DNA from: Asterochloris sp. CNOR1
Lineage: Eukaryota > Chlorophyta > Trebouxiophyceae > Trebouxiales > Trebouxiaceae
DNA: 64,000 nt
Assembly (NCBI GenBank): GCA_963969365.1
Contig: OZ017748.1
Coordinates: 4,310,762 to 4,374,761 of the forward strand
Direction of reading: 5' to 3'
In this document: in pieces, positions 1 to 17,209 of the stretch
Position numbering within the stretch: position 1 is the first letter of the stretch
How the letters are laid out: the number at the start of each line of letters is the position of its first letter
Notes under the pieces: generated by a model
The model's database searches: none
Seen by the model: only the letters and a program-made list of their open reading frames with translations
What the model was told of the DNA's origin: nothing
Program-made: the position numbers and the translations under genes

Positions 1-854
1 CCCACAGGAGGGCAGCAACGGCGTTGGCAGCACTTGGGCATGATAGCTGCCCAGGGGCTGCCCTCTGTCAGGCATGAGGTCGCGTGGCAGGCATGTTGCA
101 TGGCAGAGCCCATAGACCTGGGCACCAGGCACATTCAGCATTGCTGGGCGTGGGCTCTGAGATGACCATGCAATCACTGCTGAGACTGAGCCCTGTGCTG
201 CTGGCACGGGGCTCTGAGATGACTTGCAAGCACTGTTCAGATCCAGCGCTGCACGCTGTCTCAGCAGGCACAGCGTGGCAGGCATGTCGCAGAGCCCCTG
301 CACCCCTTGGACCCTGATGCCCTGCGCATATTGGTGCTGCTGTGCATGGGCTCTTGCGTTGACCTGCATCTCCGCTGACTTGATGACCTGCACCACTGCT
401 GACCTGCATCACTGCTGAGAGCCCTGCACGCCGCCCTAGCAGGCGCAGGCAGCGTAGCAGGCATGTTGCAGAGTTCTGCACCCTCTGGACCGTATTGCCA
501 TGCAGGCCCAGCAACCACTGGGCATGGGCACTTGATGCACCTGGCAGCGCCGCCCAAAGTCAGTCAGGGCCCTGCACACAGCCTTTGTCACGCCAAAGCG
601 GGCCTGCAGAGCCCTTTGGGCCTGACCCATCATTTTGAGCAGACTGAGGTGCCCCTGGACATTGGCACAAGGAGCTCTACAAGCTGCAAAAGACTCGTTG
701 TCTAGCTACCTTTGGGCATCAGCCAGATGGGCCTCTTACTCCTGCTTAGATCTGCCTGCCACCGGATATGAGAGCTCTGATCATGCTGCGAGGGACCAGC
801 CTAAAGAGCAGCAGTAAGGAGCAGATTCTTATGACATCTGGCCTTCCTATGCAG
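1..854 (+). other. 5' flank or intron of the MYST gene, with decayed exon copies
   Basis: No coding exon could be supported here. The stretch holds several degraded same-strand copies of the first recognised exon of the MYST gene (855-993). The clearest are at about 749-797, 652-690, 210-240 and 149-180; each resembles the segment encoding LPLDVGTEMICK. Elsewhere in the window such copies lie on the intron side of an exon edge, and 855 is preceded by a good acceptor (tatgcag). I therefore infer that this is intron and that the true first exon lies further upstream, outside the window or unrecognised. In-frame ATGs at 783, 831 and 849 are alternative starts if no upstream exon exists. Confidence 0.5.
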
Positions 855-6006
<5,152 letters not shown>

Positions 6007-6355
6007 CACAGTGTATGTAAATGAAAATATTTTGTCAAATAAAGGGCTATGCATGGCCAGGCCCTCGCTTTATTGCTATGAATTAAATACACTGCTTTTT
6101 GTGCAGCCTTTTTCCTGTCCTGTAACTGACTCCTCTGTTATAAGGCTGCCGTCTGCGCTGCGTTCTGTGCTGCCATTTTGCTTTGCAACACCTGATTTAC
6201 ACGCATCATCACGCTCCGCCTCTCGTGCATGATCTGCAGCAGAGAGAGTTGGCTCAGCATTGGTGGAATGCTGGGCATGCAGCAAACTGCACGTTGTGAT
6301 GGCAGATTGGGCTTCGCTGCTGATAACACTTCCAAGGAACTGACAGGTGAACGTC
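6007..6355. other. Intergenic region between convergent MYST and prefoldin genes
   Basis: Shared 3' flank of two convergent genes. TGTAA motifs, the usual chlorophyte poly(A) signal, occur at 6016-6020 and 6121-6125 on the + strand. The second is about 115 nt after the MYST stop and is the more plausible. No further gene seen. Confidence 0.5.
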
Positions 6356-8069
6356 TTAGAAGTGGCTGCTTACTTTGCCAATGGCCTCAATATTCTCCTT
6401 GAGGTTGTTGACCCTGCGCCTGCAGTAGTCCACGCCCTCGTCGGTCGCTTTCTGCATGTCAGGTGGCAAACTGGTTTCGTAGGCAGCCATGGACGTGCTG
6501 GTAAGGGCAGCGGCTGGTGCCATTGGTACGTTGCCATTCGCAATTCCCCGGCAGGGCCTGCAGCCTGCTGAGCCTTGTACCAAACCAAACAACACTGGCA
6601 CTGAGTTGGTCTGCACACTGCTCAGCGCTGCAGATGATGCCAGCACGACCCCTAACCATCGGCCCCTCACCCTCATCTGCAAAGTCTTGAGAGTCTTGTC
6701 TGGTTGTTTCCTTGTGCACGACATGCCACTCACCTCTGAAAGTGGCCTGCTGCTATGAAAACACTGCCAGGGCATGCATCATAGGGACCAGAAGTGGGTG
6801 CGCCCCTCTGCACCAACTAGGAATTCCCACCCTTCCCCCCGGGTCAAAGTCCTGCTAAGCCCTCCCATAAACCATCCCCCTTTCCCCCCTCCTCCAGTTT
6901 CGAAGGTAGGCTAGAACCTGATGCTGCCTGGTGACAACAGGCCCACGCCTCCAGCAGATGTGGCAGCCAGGGAGCACAGCTGACCTCTGAGAAGTAGCCT
7001 GTGCCGATGTCCACCAGCACCTTGTCAGGGACAGCCAGCTCTGCCGCGACGTACAGCGCAGAAGCCAGGGGGATCATCATGGGCTGCCCTGCGGGCATGA
7101 CGGTGAACCCTATCAGGGGAGCACGTTGTGGAACTGTAAATCTACAGCAAAGCTAGGGGGATCATCATCTACAGCAGCAGCGAGGGGGATCATCATGGGC
7201 TGCCCGCAGGGCAGGGCAAGTAGTCTGTGCAGACAGCAAACTGCAGCAGCGCCGCTGGCATCGACATGGGCTGCCGTGCAGGCACGGAGGGGAGCCCTTA
7301 CAGTGGAGCACGCCGAGGAAAAGGCATCCAACAGCAGAGCCAAAGGAATCATCATGGGCTGCCCTGCAGCAAGGAGGGAGCACCTGGTGCAGGCAGCATC
7401 CTGTCAGGTGCCACAGAAGTCGTCATGGGTTGCCTGTAGGCAGGAGGGAGCACTCTGTACACTGGAACACACTGCAGCAGAGCCGGCGCGATGATTGTGG
7501 TCTGCCCTGTAGGCAGGTCAGCTCCTGATAAGCTGATTGCAGCAGAGCAGGAAGGACTATCATGGATTGCCCTGCAGGCGTGACGTGGGGCCCGTGAGAC
7601 CAGTAGGCTGCAGCCAAGCCGGCAAGGATGGAGTCGCCGAGTTCAGCCTGACCCCAGAGGCCACTGGTGACCCTGATTGTATTTCAGCAGGCTAGATGCT
7701 GTGGGGCAGTGCTGCTGCCTCACTCCATGCTGAGCAGGACTGACCACTTGACAGCAGCGATGACGCTGCCCAGCTCACAGCAGCAGTGCCTCCTGCAGGT
7801 GCGGCCTGAGATCTCACCCTCCTTCTGCTGTGCCAGGTGTTGAATGGCCTGCCCTGAATCGCCAAGCTCGCCAGCAGCTCCCTGCAGTGCCATGCTGCTC
7901 TGCGCCAGGCTTGAGATTTCTTGCTCTAGCTCGGCCTGCAGGCAGGGCGCATTTGCTGAGATGCTGTTGATTCGGAGACTGCTCATTGCCATGGGCAAAC
8001 CAGACTTGCCTGCAGAGCCTGCAGCTGTGCAGGTTCCAGCTGCGAGATATCGATCTGCTTGGGGGCCAT
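6356..8069 (-). CDS. PFD5: Prefoldin subunit 5 (alpha-type)
   Basis: Four exons on the minus strand: 8069-8010, 7935-7818, 7088-6985, 6451-6356. They give 125 aa with continuous phase. The start (MAPKQIDISQLEP) and LQALQAELEQEISSL match the N-terminal helix of prefoldin 5. GQPMMIPLASALYV, then VLVDIGTGYFSEK, is the diagnostic beta-hairpin region, and DYCRRRVNNLKENIEAIGK is the C-terminal helix. Known role: part of the hexameric prefoldin chaperone that delivers nascent actin and tubulin to the CCT chaperonin in the cytosol. Intron 1 has a GC donor (AG|GCAAGT): reading through it meets a stop, and using it restores the family alignment. Slightly shorter than plant PFD5 (about 150 aa), so a short C-terminal exon could be missing: a gtaagc at 6385-6380 could be a donor. 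Intron 2 is full of copies of the exon-3 start. Confidence 0.92.
7148..7600 (-). repeat. Ladder of decayed acceptor plus exon-start copies in PFD5 intron 2
   Basis: The true exon-3 start (minus strand, 7094-7060) reads cgcag|GGCAGCCCATGATGATCC. On the + strand its signature is gggatcatcatgggctgccc. Degraded copies recur at about 7158-7170, 7184-7207, 7258-7282, 7345-7370, 7412-7442, 7490-7518 and 7548-7582. Most retain the acceptor, seen as ctgc or ctgta on the + strand. All have the same orientation, with irregular spacing of about 30-90 nt. Confidence 0.88.
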
Positions 8070-8896
8070 GAAATCTGTGGGGATCGTAAGTGCCTGTATT
8101 GGTCAGATCACTGTCCTAAGCAGCAGCTGTGGGCACAGCTGTGCAAAATCTGAGCTTATGCCGCTCTGCTTGACGTTGCATGCTGTCAGCTCATAGGCAT
8201 CAAACCAGCTCATGGGCTGTCTTGCAGTCAGACAAGACACCAGCACAATAGCCTGTACTGAGGACTGTGTGCACCAATCACCCTCAAAACCCAAATCCTA
8301 GGCAGTATTGTTTCCTCGCCCCCACACACGCCACCACATTTTCAACACGAGATCCTGTGTGAGAAGCTTTAGAAAAAGGAGTTGCCTTCAAATGCACTGA
8401 TGAATACTTCAGTAGTGTTAGATGTCAAGCTGTCACACTGCCCCAGCACACTCTGTATAACTTGCTGCAACACAAGTCAGCTGCAAAACCAGTTTTGCAT
8501 TGCTGACATACCCAGCAAACTGGAACAACAACAAAGCAAGCAGGAGGCCGATCAATACCACAATACATGGTGCACTCTGACTGTGCATGCACTGGAAAAC
8601 CCAATGGGTGGAGGTTCACAAAGCCAAGGCTATACTTAGCAAGACCCAATGGGTGGAGGATCAAAAAGCCCAGGCTACGTACAGCTACTCCCAATGGGTG
8701 AAGGCTCACAAAGTCGCGGCTATGCACTGCCCATGTGCGTAAGAGGGCTCTACGACTGGACTCTACACTTTGATGTCGGCAGCGCTGCTGGCAGCACTCC
8801 TCGTTGAGGGGTTTGAAGACTCTCTGAGCAGTGCCAGCTTCTCAAAGGCACCACTGGCAGCTGAGGCCCCTGCACAGCAAGGCCAACTTCACATCA
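8070..8896. other. Region between PFD5 and the permease, with a 45-bp repeat in three copies
   Basis: No gene recognised. Three head-to-tail copies of a 45-bp unit start with cccaatgggtg at 8600, 8645 and 8690. The period is exactly 15 codons, and one + frame (PNGWR...KPRL) is open across all three copies, but I found no start, splice context or family match. PFD5 starts at 8069 and the permease stops at 8897, both on the minus strand, so this stretch should hold the permease 3' UTR and the PFD5 promoter. Confidence 0.5.
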
Positions 8897-11800
8897 CTAA
8901 ATAGTCTCAAGATAGAACTTGCAACACCGCTTGAAGAAGCACTGCCGAGACATGTTTGGCCCACCTGTGTACCAGTACCGCGCCCCAGCAAACCTGCCAG
9001 ACTTGATGGGGAAGAACCACCATGCCAGTGAGCCAAACAGCACGATACCAACCGCCACACCAGAATAGTTGAGGGTTTCACTGGTCACAGGGTAGGCGGT
9101 GGGAAGGACAAAGACGGCCTGCAGGCAACAGAGTAGTTTAGAGTTCAATTGGTCACAAGGTAGGCAGTGGAAAGACCAAGATGGCCTGCAGGCACTGACA
9201 CATTCAACAACCACCTGAACTGCAAAGGCCAACAGCTCAACCCAGCCGGCAAAGTGCAAACCTTCAGCAACTTTGTTGTGGTTAAGCAGCTCTCTTGATG
9301 CAGCAGCTGTACATTGGCCAAGACATCTCCAGGCGCGTGAGAGCACGTCCTGCTCTTGCCCAGTCACAGTCAGGCAGTGAGTGACTCTCGCAAATGCTGC
9401 GTGACCTCACAATGCTGTTTGGCAGCACACCCATGACATTGCAGCAACGTTGATGGTCATGCCACAGATGTGCAGCAGCCAGCATCGCTGTGCTGGATAG
9501 CCCCCACACCTCCAAGCATGCCCTGAACTTGCACAAACAACTCATGGGTCCTGCCAGCGTCACTCTATCTCACCGTGATGAAGAGCACCCACAGCACTGC
9601 AGTGATGCCAACAGGGATACTGAAGATGCCAAGGGAGAAGGGGCCGGGCACGAAGTTCAGGCGGCAGATTGTCAGCCTCAGGAAGATGGGGATCATGTAG
9701 GAGATGTACAAGCCGATGGTAGAGATGGACACCACCTGCATGCCAAATGAGGTCATAAAACATTACAGGTAGTCGAGGCTGCATCTGCCCAGCAATTGAC
9801 CACACGGCAGGCTCACACACAGAGACTCTCCAGCAGTCCAAGCTGCACAGGGGCATAGGTCCAGGCACAGGGTCTCAGACAACGCTGGATGTTGCACAGG
9901 CGCAGAGGCTGAGGCATGGTAGCTTCCTGACACATACTGTGCGGACTGTCAGGCAAGCACATTGCCTGACCCGCAGATGTCCACTTTAGGGCGTGACAAG
10001 GCTTCATCTCTCTCAGCAGTGCGTGCCAGATGCGACGCAGAGGGTGCCTGAGCTCCCACCTGACACAATACTATATTGAACTGTATTGTTGTTTGATCGT
10101 AGCGCAGCACCCACCGCTGAGAAGGCGACGTAGGACTTCAGCATGGGCAGCCCCAGCAGGAAAGCAAAGGTCCCCATGAACCAGACCTGCAACAGGGTGT
10201 TGGCGCAGTGGTTGCGCATGCTTCCTGCCTGTGTGCCAACCACATGAGCTCAGCTCTGTGCCTGCCTGCCAACCACTTGCGCACAGCATTGTGCGGCAGC
10301 ACAAAACGCGGCTGCTTCTGCAGCTGTCGCAACAGATGCCAACCTGGCTGCTGGCAGCACTGTTTGCAACATTGCGGCTTCCCCCAAGACAAAGTCAGCA
10401 CTATGGCAACTGCCTGCCGCGGCCACTGCAAAGGTACTGCTGAAGCTTGGCATCCCAGGTCTCACCGCGTTGACGGGGATTCCAAAGTAGCGGTTCACAC
10501 GGGACCAGAGGAATGAAAATGGCATGCCATGGTCCCGGCTGAAAGACCACAGCATCCTGCAGGCAGGCTCTCAGTATGGTGGGTTGGCGCCACCCTGCTT
10601 AAGCATGCAGCAGCGCTTGCAGACAGGGTACAGGGTTGTGAAGGAGTGAAGTCGTGCTGTGCTGACAGGCAGATGTTGCCTGAAAGGTACTGTAAGACGA
10701 AACACATGTTCCTCAAATGTCAGTGACGAACAAGGCAAACACTTGACAAGCTTCCTACAAAACCTGAGGTGCAACTATGCTTACATGTATCTGTATGGAC
10801 ATGCGCATACCTGCTGTTGCTGGTGAGTGAACTCATCCCGCAGCAGAACATGGCAATGGCTGGAATGCCCATCAACACGATGCCGCCTCCTCCGTGGCCA
10901 AAGCGGCCCTGCAGACAAATGCAAAGAGCTTCAGGGAGCCTCTGGCGGTTTGTTGCAGCAGCAATTGGAGCTTGCAGCAGTTGACTTGCAGACACAGAGA
11001 CGCATGCGCAGCAAACAGGCTAGAAGCCATTGGGAGGTTCACAGTTGCAGCACTGATGCCGGGACACATGAAGAAACATTATATGTCAGGAGCTAATGGT
11101 GGGGGTCATGCTTTGCAAGGGATGCAGAGCATCGCATGGCCCATATGTGCTTCTTGCATGTACATCATCTGGCAACAAGTTAAGTAGGGTAGGAGATGAC
11201 TGCAGGGGAGGCAGGCCCCTGACTGCAGACTCCAGCAGATGGCAGGCCTGCATGCCTGCAGCCTACCTGGAAAGCATCAAAGAAGATCTGCCCCGTCAGG
11301 TAGCCATTAGCTGTTCCAGTTGTGAATGTAGATGCATCCTGCAAAATTTTCAAGGTGCAGGGTCAGCGTTCGGGAGGCGGCTGGGCGCAGTCCCAGCAGT
11401 GCACCATGCCGCTCCTGCTCATGGGCACTAGTCAAGGGCATTGCTCAACAGCACAGCTGAAGGAGCTTTGCTGCTGCACCTGGATGCTGAAGGTGATGGC
11501 CAGCAGGTAGGCAAAGCCAAAGACTGCTGAAGCCCCCACAGCCATAATGATGGCCACCGGGGCAGACCTGCAGCATAACGGCGTCAGAGGGCGTTCAAAG
11601 CAACGAATGCGCAGAGTGGTGAGGGTGTAGTTTCAGCCTGAAAGGCGTTTCAGGCTGTTAAGCTGTTAGCAAGTACCAGAGGCAATATGGCCTGGACTCT
11701 GTGCACACCTGTCAGCGCCTGCAGCAGACAAACAGGCAGCTAGGGTGAGACAGTGCCCAGGCTACATGGACACCACAGGGAGCACAGACAGTGATGTGAT

Positions 11801-14474
11801 CTGCTGCCCGCACTTGCAGCAGGGCAGCAAATGATGCTAGGAGCGCGCCCACCTTTGGTCTCTTCACTCATGTGTGCGCACGCATCATATCCCGTGATCG
11901 TAAACTGGCTCATCAGCATGCCTATCAGGAAGATGTACCTACAGGCGCATGGCAGCCTTCAGCACACAGAAACCGCCACCTTCACTGCTCAACCAGCTTG
12001 GCTTTTCACAGTTGATAATCAAGCACACACAGGTCCAGCCCCCAGCCTGACTTAAAGCACCATGGACTATTGTCCAGACTCACTAGAGAGTAAGCAGCTC
12101 TCCAGCAAAGGCATGCGGTAGCACGCCCCAGCAGGGCAGGCATCTCAGCTGAGCTGAGCTGCAGCAGAGCCCCCAAAGCATGGCAGCACTCACCCGCTGT
12201 TGTCAATGGCGCCTGCGTTGTCGGCTGGCCCTTGGAAGTTTGAGAAGACAAAGCTGCCAGATTGGTGGGTGACAGCCACTGATGGCAGCACAATCACAAT
12301 CACGATGACGCCCACCATGTGCCACACCGATGAGAAGGCATTCAGCATGGCATTGATGGCAGTGCCAAAGGTGTTGAGCACGCCATGGCAGATGAGGATG
12401 GCTGCAGCAGAGAGCTGGACTTCAGCATGCAACATTGCCAGGACAATGTCAGAAGGCACACAGATGTGCCCGGGGGGAGTTGGCAGTCAGCACTGTGACA
12501 GTGGCAAGCTACAGATTACCCACACACTGAGGCCGACCAAGCCATGGCGCCCAGCATTGGCCTCCAGCAGCAAATGTGACACCCTCAACAGATTACTTTT
12601 AGCGAAACAGCTACAAGGGCTGTGGCACATGTCATAGCAGGCAAAGGGGCTCTTAAGTCGGCAGCCTGAGCTTGGGCAGCAAGCTGGGGCCTAGGAGCCA
12701 AAGCTTTGCAAAGAGCACGTGCACATTGTATGTTTGTTGCTGTATGATATGTAGCTGCAGGAGCAGCCTCTGGGGCGGCCAGGTTGCCAAAGCAGGTGCT
12801 GGCCTCCTTGCACACCTGCCAAGCGGCTCTGCCTGTATGAAGACTTGCACCCCAACTGGTCTTGGGCAGGGCACGCAATGTCTTTTGTCTAGCATGTGCA
12901 GGTGCCGGCCCACCTGCATACACCCCCAGCAGCTCGGCCTGGGTGAAGACTCGCGCGCCGTCCGTCCCCAGGAGAACCATTGCCGCGATGTGGTTGGCCA
13001 GCGTCTGCAGCAACAGGTATTGAGGTTTTGCTCCACCCAGCGGCGGGAGAAGGTGCTGCGATGGCTCTGCCAGCACAGCAAGGTGCTGAGAAGGTGCCGA
13101 AGTTGTGCAGGGGGTTGCTGCAGGGACAGGTGGTGCCAAGCTACAGCATGCTCTGGAGGGATGCTCTGGCGCTGGAGTGGTGCCAGAGTGTGCTGCTACT
13201 TGTGCGAGCTCTGATGCAGCAACGGCCGTGGATGACTGCGTGGTCATAGGATGGCAGCGCTGAGCTCTGCACAAGTGAGGCAGGGCACTCACAATGCATG
13301 AGCCAGGCCAAGGCTGCATGAGCTACAGGGAGGCTGCACAGGCGGCAGGTTCATAGAGATAGGGAGCAGGCATGTCGGTCATAACACTACTCACATATTC
13401 AATGGCTGCTGTGACAGCAACCTGTCCCAACAGGTTGAAGAACCCAGTAACCCATGCAAAAAAGGGGCCCCATGTTGGGCCGCCAAGCACAGATGCCCAG
13501 AAGTATGGACCTGCAGAGAGCAACAGCAACCTCAGCCTACAGCAGACTTCATCCGGGAGCTGGGTGTGACAGGCCCTTCAGATCGCTGAATGGGGCCATG
13601 CTCTCACCTCCTGAGCTGGGCAAGGCAGAAACAATTTCTGCCATTGATAGCGCCACAAACATGGTCATGAACACCACAGCGACCCAGCCCCAGACGACGC
13701 TGACAGGGCCTGCAAAGGAATGTCATGGGCTCTTCAGTAAAAAAGGTTGATACTGCTGATTCAGCAAACAGCTAGACCTTCGGTCTGCGTGAAGTTCAGC
13801 AGCGTCAGCTGAAGAAATCAGGGGCCCTACTATGTGCCAACCCGGCCTTGTTGCCAACGCTTTTGGTAAGGCATCAGGTAAGGCATTTGCCAGGCAAGCA
13901 CCAGCCTGCCTGTCGTTGCCAGGCCTGCAGCCTGGTTGACGCACCTCCATTGTTGTAGGCAATGCCATAGCTGCCTGTGATGCCCGTCAGCACAGAGATG
14001 ATGCTGCACGGCAGGCACGAGAGATTTGCGGCATGCAGCACCAGGCTTGAGGCCATCTTGCATGCGGCAGATGCCACTTCAGGCAACCACAGGCAGGCAC
14101 AGCCAATGTTCTACAGGCTAGCCTGTCCCAAATACAAGGACTACTGGAAATTGTCAGTTCACTGACAACCACGATACACAGCACTGACAGGCGCTCACCT
14201 GAAGCTGATTGCACAGTTCGTCCAGAGTGAAAATCCTCTGCTCAGCTGCAGTGCATCATGTACACAATGTGAAAGACGGGCTTGCCAAGTATGCAGAGCA
14301 TCATTCTGGTCATTTTCTGGCCGAGACTGTGAGTCCGTCTGTAAGGCATGGGCTGCATGTCACCTCCTGCTTGTATCCCAGAGCAGCCAGACGGGCCTCC
14401 CCGGAGTCTGTAGAAGTCTGACTGGGCTGTACCAGCTTGAAATCTAGCTCTGACGGCTCATAAGCTGCCGGCAT
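8897..14474 (-). CDS. Amino-acid permease of the APC superfamily (plant BAT1/GABA-permease type)
   Basis: Sixteen minus-strand exons: 14474-14364, 14245-14199, 14003-13945, 13709-13608, 13510-13395, 13004-12914, 12401-12194, 11938-11853, 11718-11709, 11567-11480, 11338-11267, 10908-10811, 10556-10466, 10186-10115, 9735-9574, 9118-8897. All phases agree, giving 544 aa (plant BAT1 is about 520). Signatures in order: LAALGYKQE (N-terminal cytosolic), SIISVLTGI (TM1), ALSMAEIVSALPSSGG, WGPFFAWVTGFFNLLGQ, FLIGMLMSQFTITGYDACAH followed by MSEETKGADR, FCCGMSSLTSNSR, SRDHGMPFS, FVPGPFSLG, and LPTAYPVTSETLNYSG near the end. About 12 membrane spans are expected for the family. Plant relatives export or exchange amino acids and GABA. 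The substrate cannot be inferred here. ATG at 14474 is chosen; an in-frame ATG at 14531 is possible. Confidence 0.92.
9127..9191 (-). repeat. Decayed copy of the permease last-exon start
   Basis: Immediately upstream of the last exon (start 9118) the intron carries a copy of its first 60 or so nt: the exon's GTCTTTGTCCTTCCCACCGC matches ttggtctttccactgc, and CTACCCTGTGACCAGTG matches ctaccttgtgaccaattg. It is followed by the true acceptor. The copy has no long frame in phase. Confidence 0.82.
11709..11718 (-). other. 10-nt microexon of the permease
   Basis: Flanked by ctgcag on its 5' side and gtgtgc on its 3' side (minus strand). The sequence GCGCTGACAG joins exon 8 (phase 1) to exon 10 (phase 2) and creates K-G-A-D-R-S. 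This restores the conserved EETK-x-AD-R-x-xP stretch of BAT permeases. Without it the reading frame is lost. Confidence 0.85.
12786..12862 (-). repeat. Decayed copy of the permease exon-6 end
   Basis: Downstream of exon 6 (donor at 12913) the intron has gcaagtcttcatacaggcag, then agccgcttggcaggtgtg. It aligns with the exon end that encodes ARVFTQAELLGVYAG plus its donor. Confidence 0.7.
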
Positions 14475-17209
14475 GACTGCTGGGCTGAGCAGGTGTGCTG
14501 GCGGGCTCTCTGCAGGCAGGCAGAGCATCATGGGATGCTGGCAGTCACGAGGACAGAAACCAACTTTAGATCAGGGCAGCCATCTGGGAGATGCAAGCTC
14601 GGCTCCCTTGCGAAAGCCTCCTGATTGCCACCTTGAAAGGGTAGGAGGAGGATGGATGGCTCACAGCAGTAGATCGACCTCCAGCAGAACTACCTTCAGG
14701 AAAACGAGACCTTGACTGGTCAACTAGAACGTGCAGGCTGGCCCGTGCAGTATCAGACTTCTCGGATCTGAAGGCCGACCGATCTAAGACGCCTTTCAAT
14801 TGCAAAAGGGCACAATTAGCCGCAGCCTATCTGATAGCTCATCATGAGTCACCCCAAATCTACTCCGCACCTTGGGTTGCTCACACATTGCATCACAGCC
14901 GGCCAACTACGCAGCAGGCTGCATCGACCACGACCATAATGAATGGCAAATTCACGGCTGGAGATAGGCCAATCCGATGGAGGCCCCAACCCAATGGAGG
15001 CTCTTGTGTGAAATACATGGCCATCAGTCAGATCCACGTCCACAGCTTTCACATTGAAAGTGCAGCCATAGCCGAGAAAAGGGCGCGGCGGCGGCAGAGA
15101 TTTGTAGTGCTCCGCAGGGAGCACAAGCAGCATTACCGTATGGCCAAAGCTGATACTGACAAGAGCAAGGCAGCCCAGGAGCAAGCTCTCTCAGTGCAGC
15201 TGAGCTCTGCAGCCTGTGCAGTGCAGCAACTGTGCAGCAATGCACTGCCCAGGGCAGCACCTCGAAGCTGGCATGCTGAATCCTGGCAGCACTCATGTAT
15301 CCACCTGATTGATAGTCTCCTCTGGGAAAAAGGCAGCAACATTCAGACCATAGCTCTCGTACTGACAACAAACCCTGTCTTGCAGCACTCATCCTCGCGG
15401 GCACCTGAGTGTGCCTGAGCTCAGTGGGCAGCAAGTCTCCCCCATTTCTCTGTCTGAAAATGTTGGCTCTTACTGAAGGACACACTTCCTGCCCTGTAGC
15501 GCCTGCGCTCTTTGAGGGCAGGCAACAGGCTCCACCTTAGCATCATGTATGACATGACACTTCAGGTATGACACTTCTCAACCAGCTCTGTGCGCAAATT
15601 CGTTGGCATGCTGACCCAATACCCCCCTGCCCTGCAGCACTTCCATTGTTTGACAGCAGGCGGCAGCCCTTGACCCAGCTCTGCTCATGTGCAGGGTCAG
15701 ATGCGAGGCAGGCGCTCAGTAGCTGGCAGCTCTGACAGCAGCAGCAGGCAGCCTTAACGGTTCTCAAGTGCCAGATGTCCCCTGCCCCTAAGACTAGCAG
15801 GCATTTGAGGGCCAGCTGCACAGCTTACTCCCGGGAAGGCAACGGGTGTGGGCGCCATTGTTGGGCCAGGCCTCCCTGGCTGATGCCAGTCCCAAGTGTT
15901 GGGGTAAGCAAGACAGAAAAGGCGACAGATAAGAGGCCTGTGCTGCATGCGCTGCAGGCCATTGCAGTTGGGTGGGTGCTGCCTGAGATACGAGTCTTTG
16001 TTTGGTGGAGCACCGGTGCCGCCAGGTCTCTATGCTTCAAACTCAAGAAGGCAGCCCACTCGCTGCATGAGCACTGCTGCTAGTGTGTGATGCATATGCC
16101 GGAGCAATTGCTCTTCCTTGCTTGAGATTGTAGGCTCCCCATCTGCAAATTGGAGATGGGCGTTGCTCGCACAGCATGGACGGGAATGGCCCACTTGCAA
16201 TTGCAAGACTTGCAAGTCCGGGGCAGCTCCAGCGAAGGCAATCACAGCAACCACACTTGCCTTTCTCAGGTCGCCTCCAGTGTCGCTTCAGGTACAGAAC
16301 CCAGTGAGCATGGCCTGCCACCCACGAAAGGGATCGCTCTGAGTGCAGAGCGTTGTCCAACTCCCCTGCTGCTTGCATGGTAGTCCCCTTCACAGACTGC
16401 CACAGTCTGCAACAGTGCTTTGACTTGAGTGCAGGGCCAGCTGAGGGCAGCCAGCAGTGAGTCAGAGGCAGCATTCAGAGCGCACGGGGCTGCCGCTTGC
16501 GGGATGGCCCCTATAAAGACTGCCACAGCCTTGAACAGTGCTTCTCTGGGGTGCAGGGCCAAATCGGCTTCGCTTCAGTGGCAGCACTCAAGAGTGCAGT
16601 TGACTGCTGCTTGCAGAAAACCCCCTCAAGCAAGCCCCAGGCTGCCCAGGGCGGGGCACTGGCTGCATGTGCTGCCCTTTGACAGGCCATACCTGCAGAA
16701 CCTGAGGAAAGGCAGCCCTTTTAAGGACTTGCCAAGTGTGAGGTTTCCTGCTGCAATGGCTGGACCTGGTCTTGTTGCATGTCATAGAATGGCTCCTGTC
16801 TGGGGTGAGGAGCAGCCCAGAAAGAAGCTGCTCAAGCTTGAAGTGCACACTGTCTGTTGCTGAAGCGACTGCAAGTGATGAAGATTGACAGCAGGAGCTG
16901 CACACTTTGGCCTGTTCCCTGCCGTATGCTCCCCTGGGCTGCAAGCTGATCTGCAGGCTGTGTGGTGCAGCAACTACAGTGCTGAAGCAAGAAGCAAGGA
17001 TTTGATCTGTGGCAAAACAAGCAATTGCTGGTTGCCATTAGGCAGGCTGCTGAGGGTCATGATGCCTCCCTGCTGGCTGGGTCCAAGTCAGGCAACACCT
17101 GGTTTGGCTGCTCTGGTGCAGGGCTGCTGCAGTACTGTCTGCTGTCTGTGGCCCCGTGGCCAACAAAGCCCCAGTTCCTCCAGGAGCTGTTGAGTGGCAG
17201 GCTGCCTGA
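14475..17209. other. Upstream region of the permease; no gene I can support
   Basis: Several open frames exist on both strands, but none shows splice-supported continuity or a family match. A minus-strand frame at 15184-14849 with LTDGHVFHTRASIGLG and a basic + frame at 15060-15180 compete for the same bases. A degenerate tandem duplication of about 125 bp is visible at about 16390-16610 (two copies of actgccacag...aacagtgctt...tgcagggcc). It resembles the intronic duplications elsewhere, so an unrecognised gene may lie here. Confidence 0.4.

Noticed and set aside
14200-14237. Permease exon read as RIFTLDELCNQLQ
   Set aside because: Using the acceptor 8 nt further upstream gives LSRGFSLWTNCAISF, which matches the family and makes the next junction in phase.
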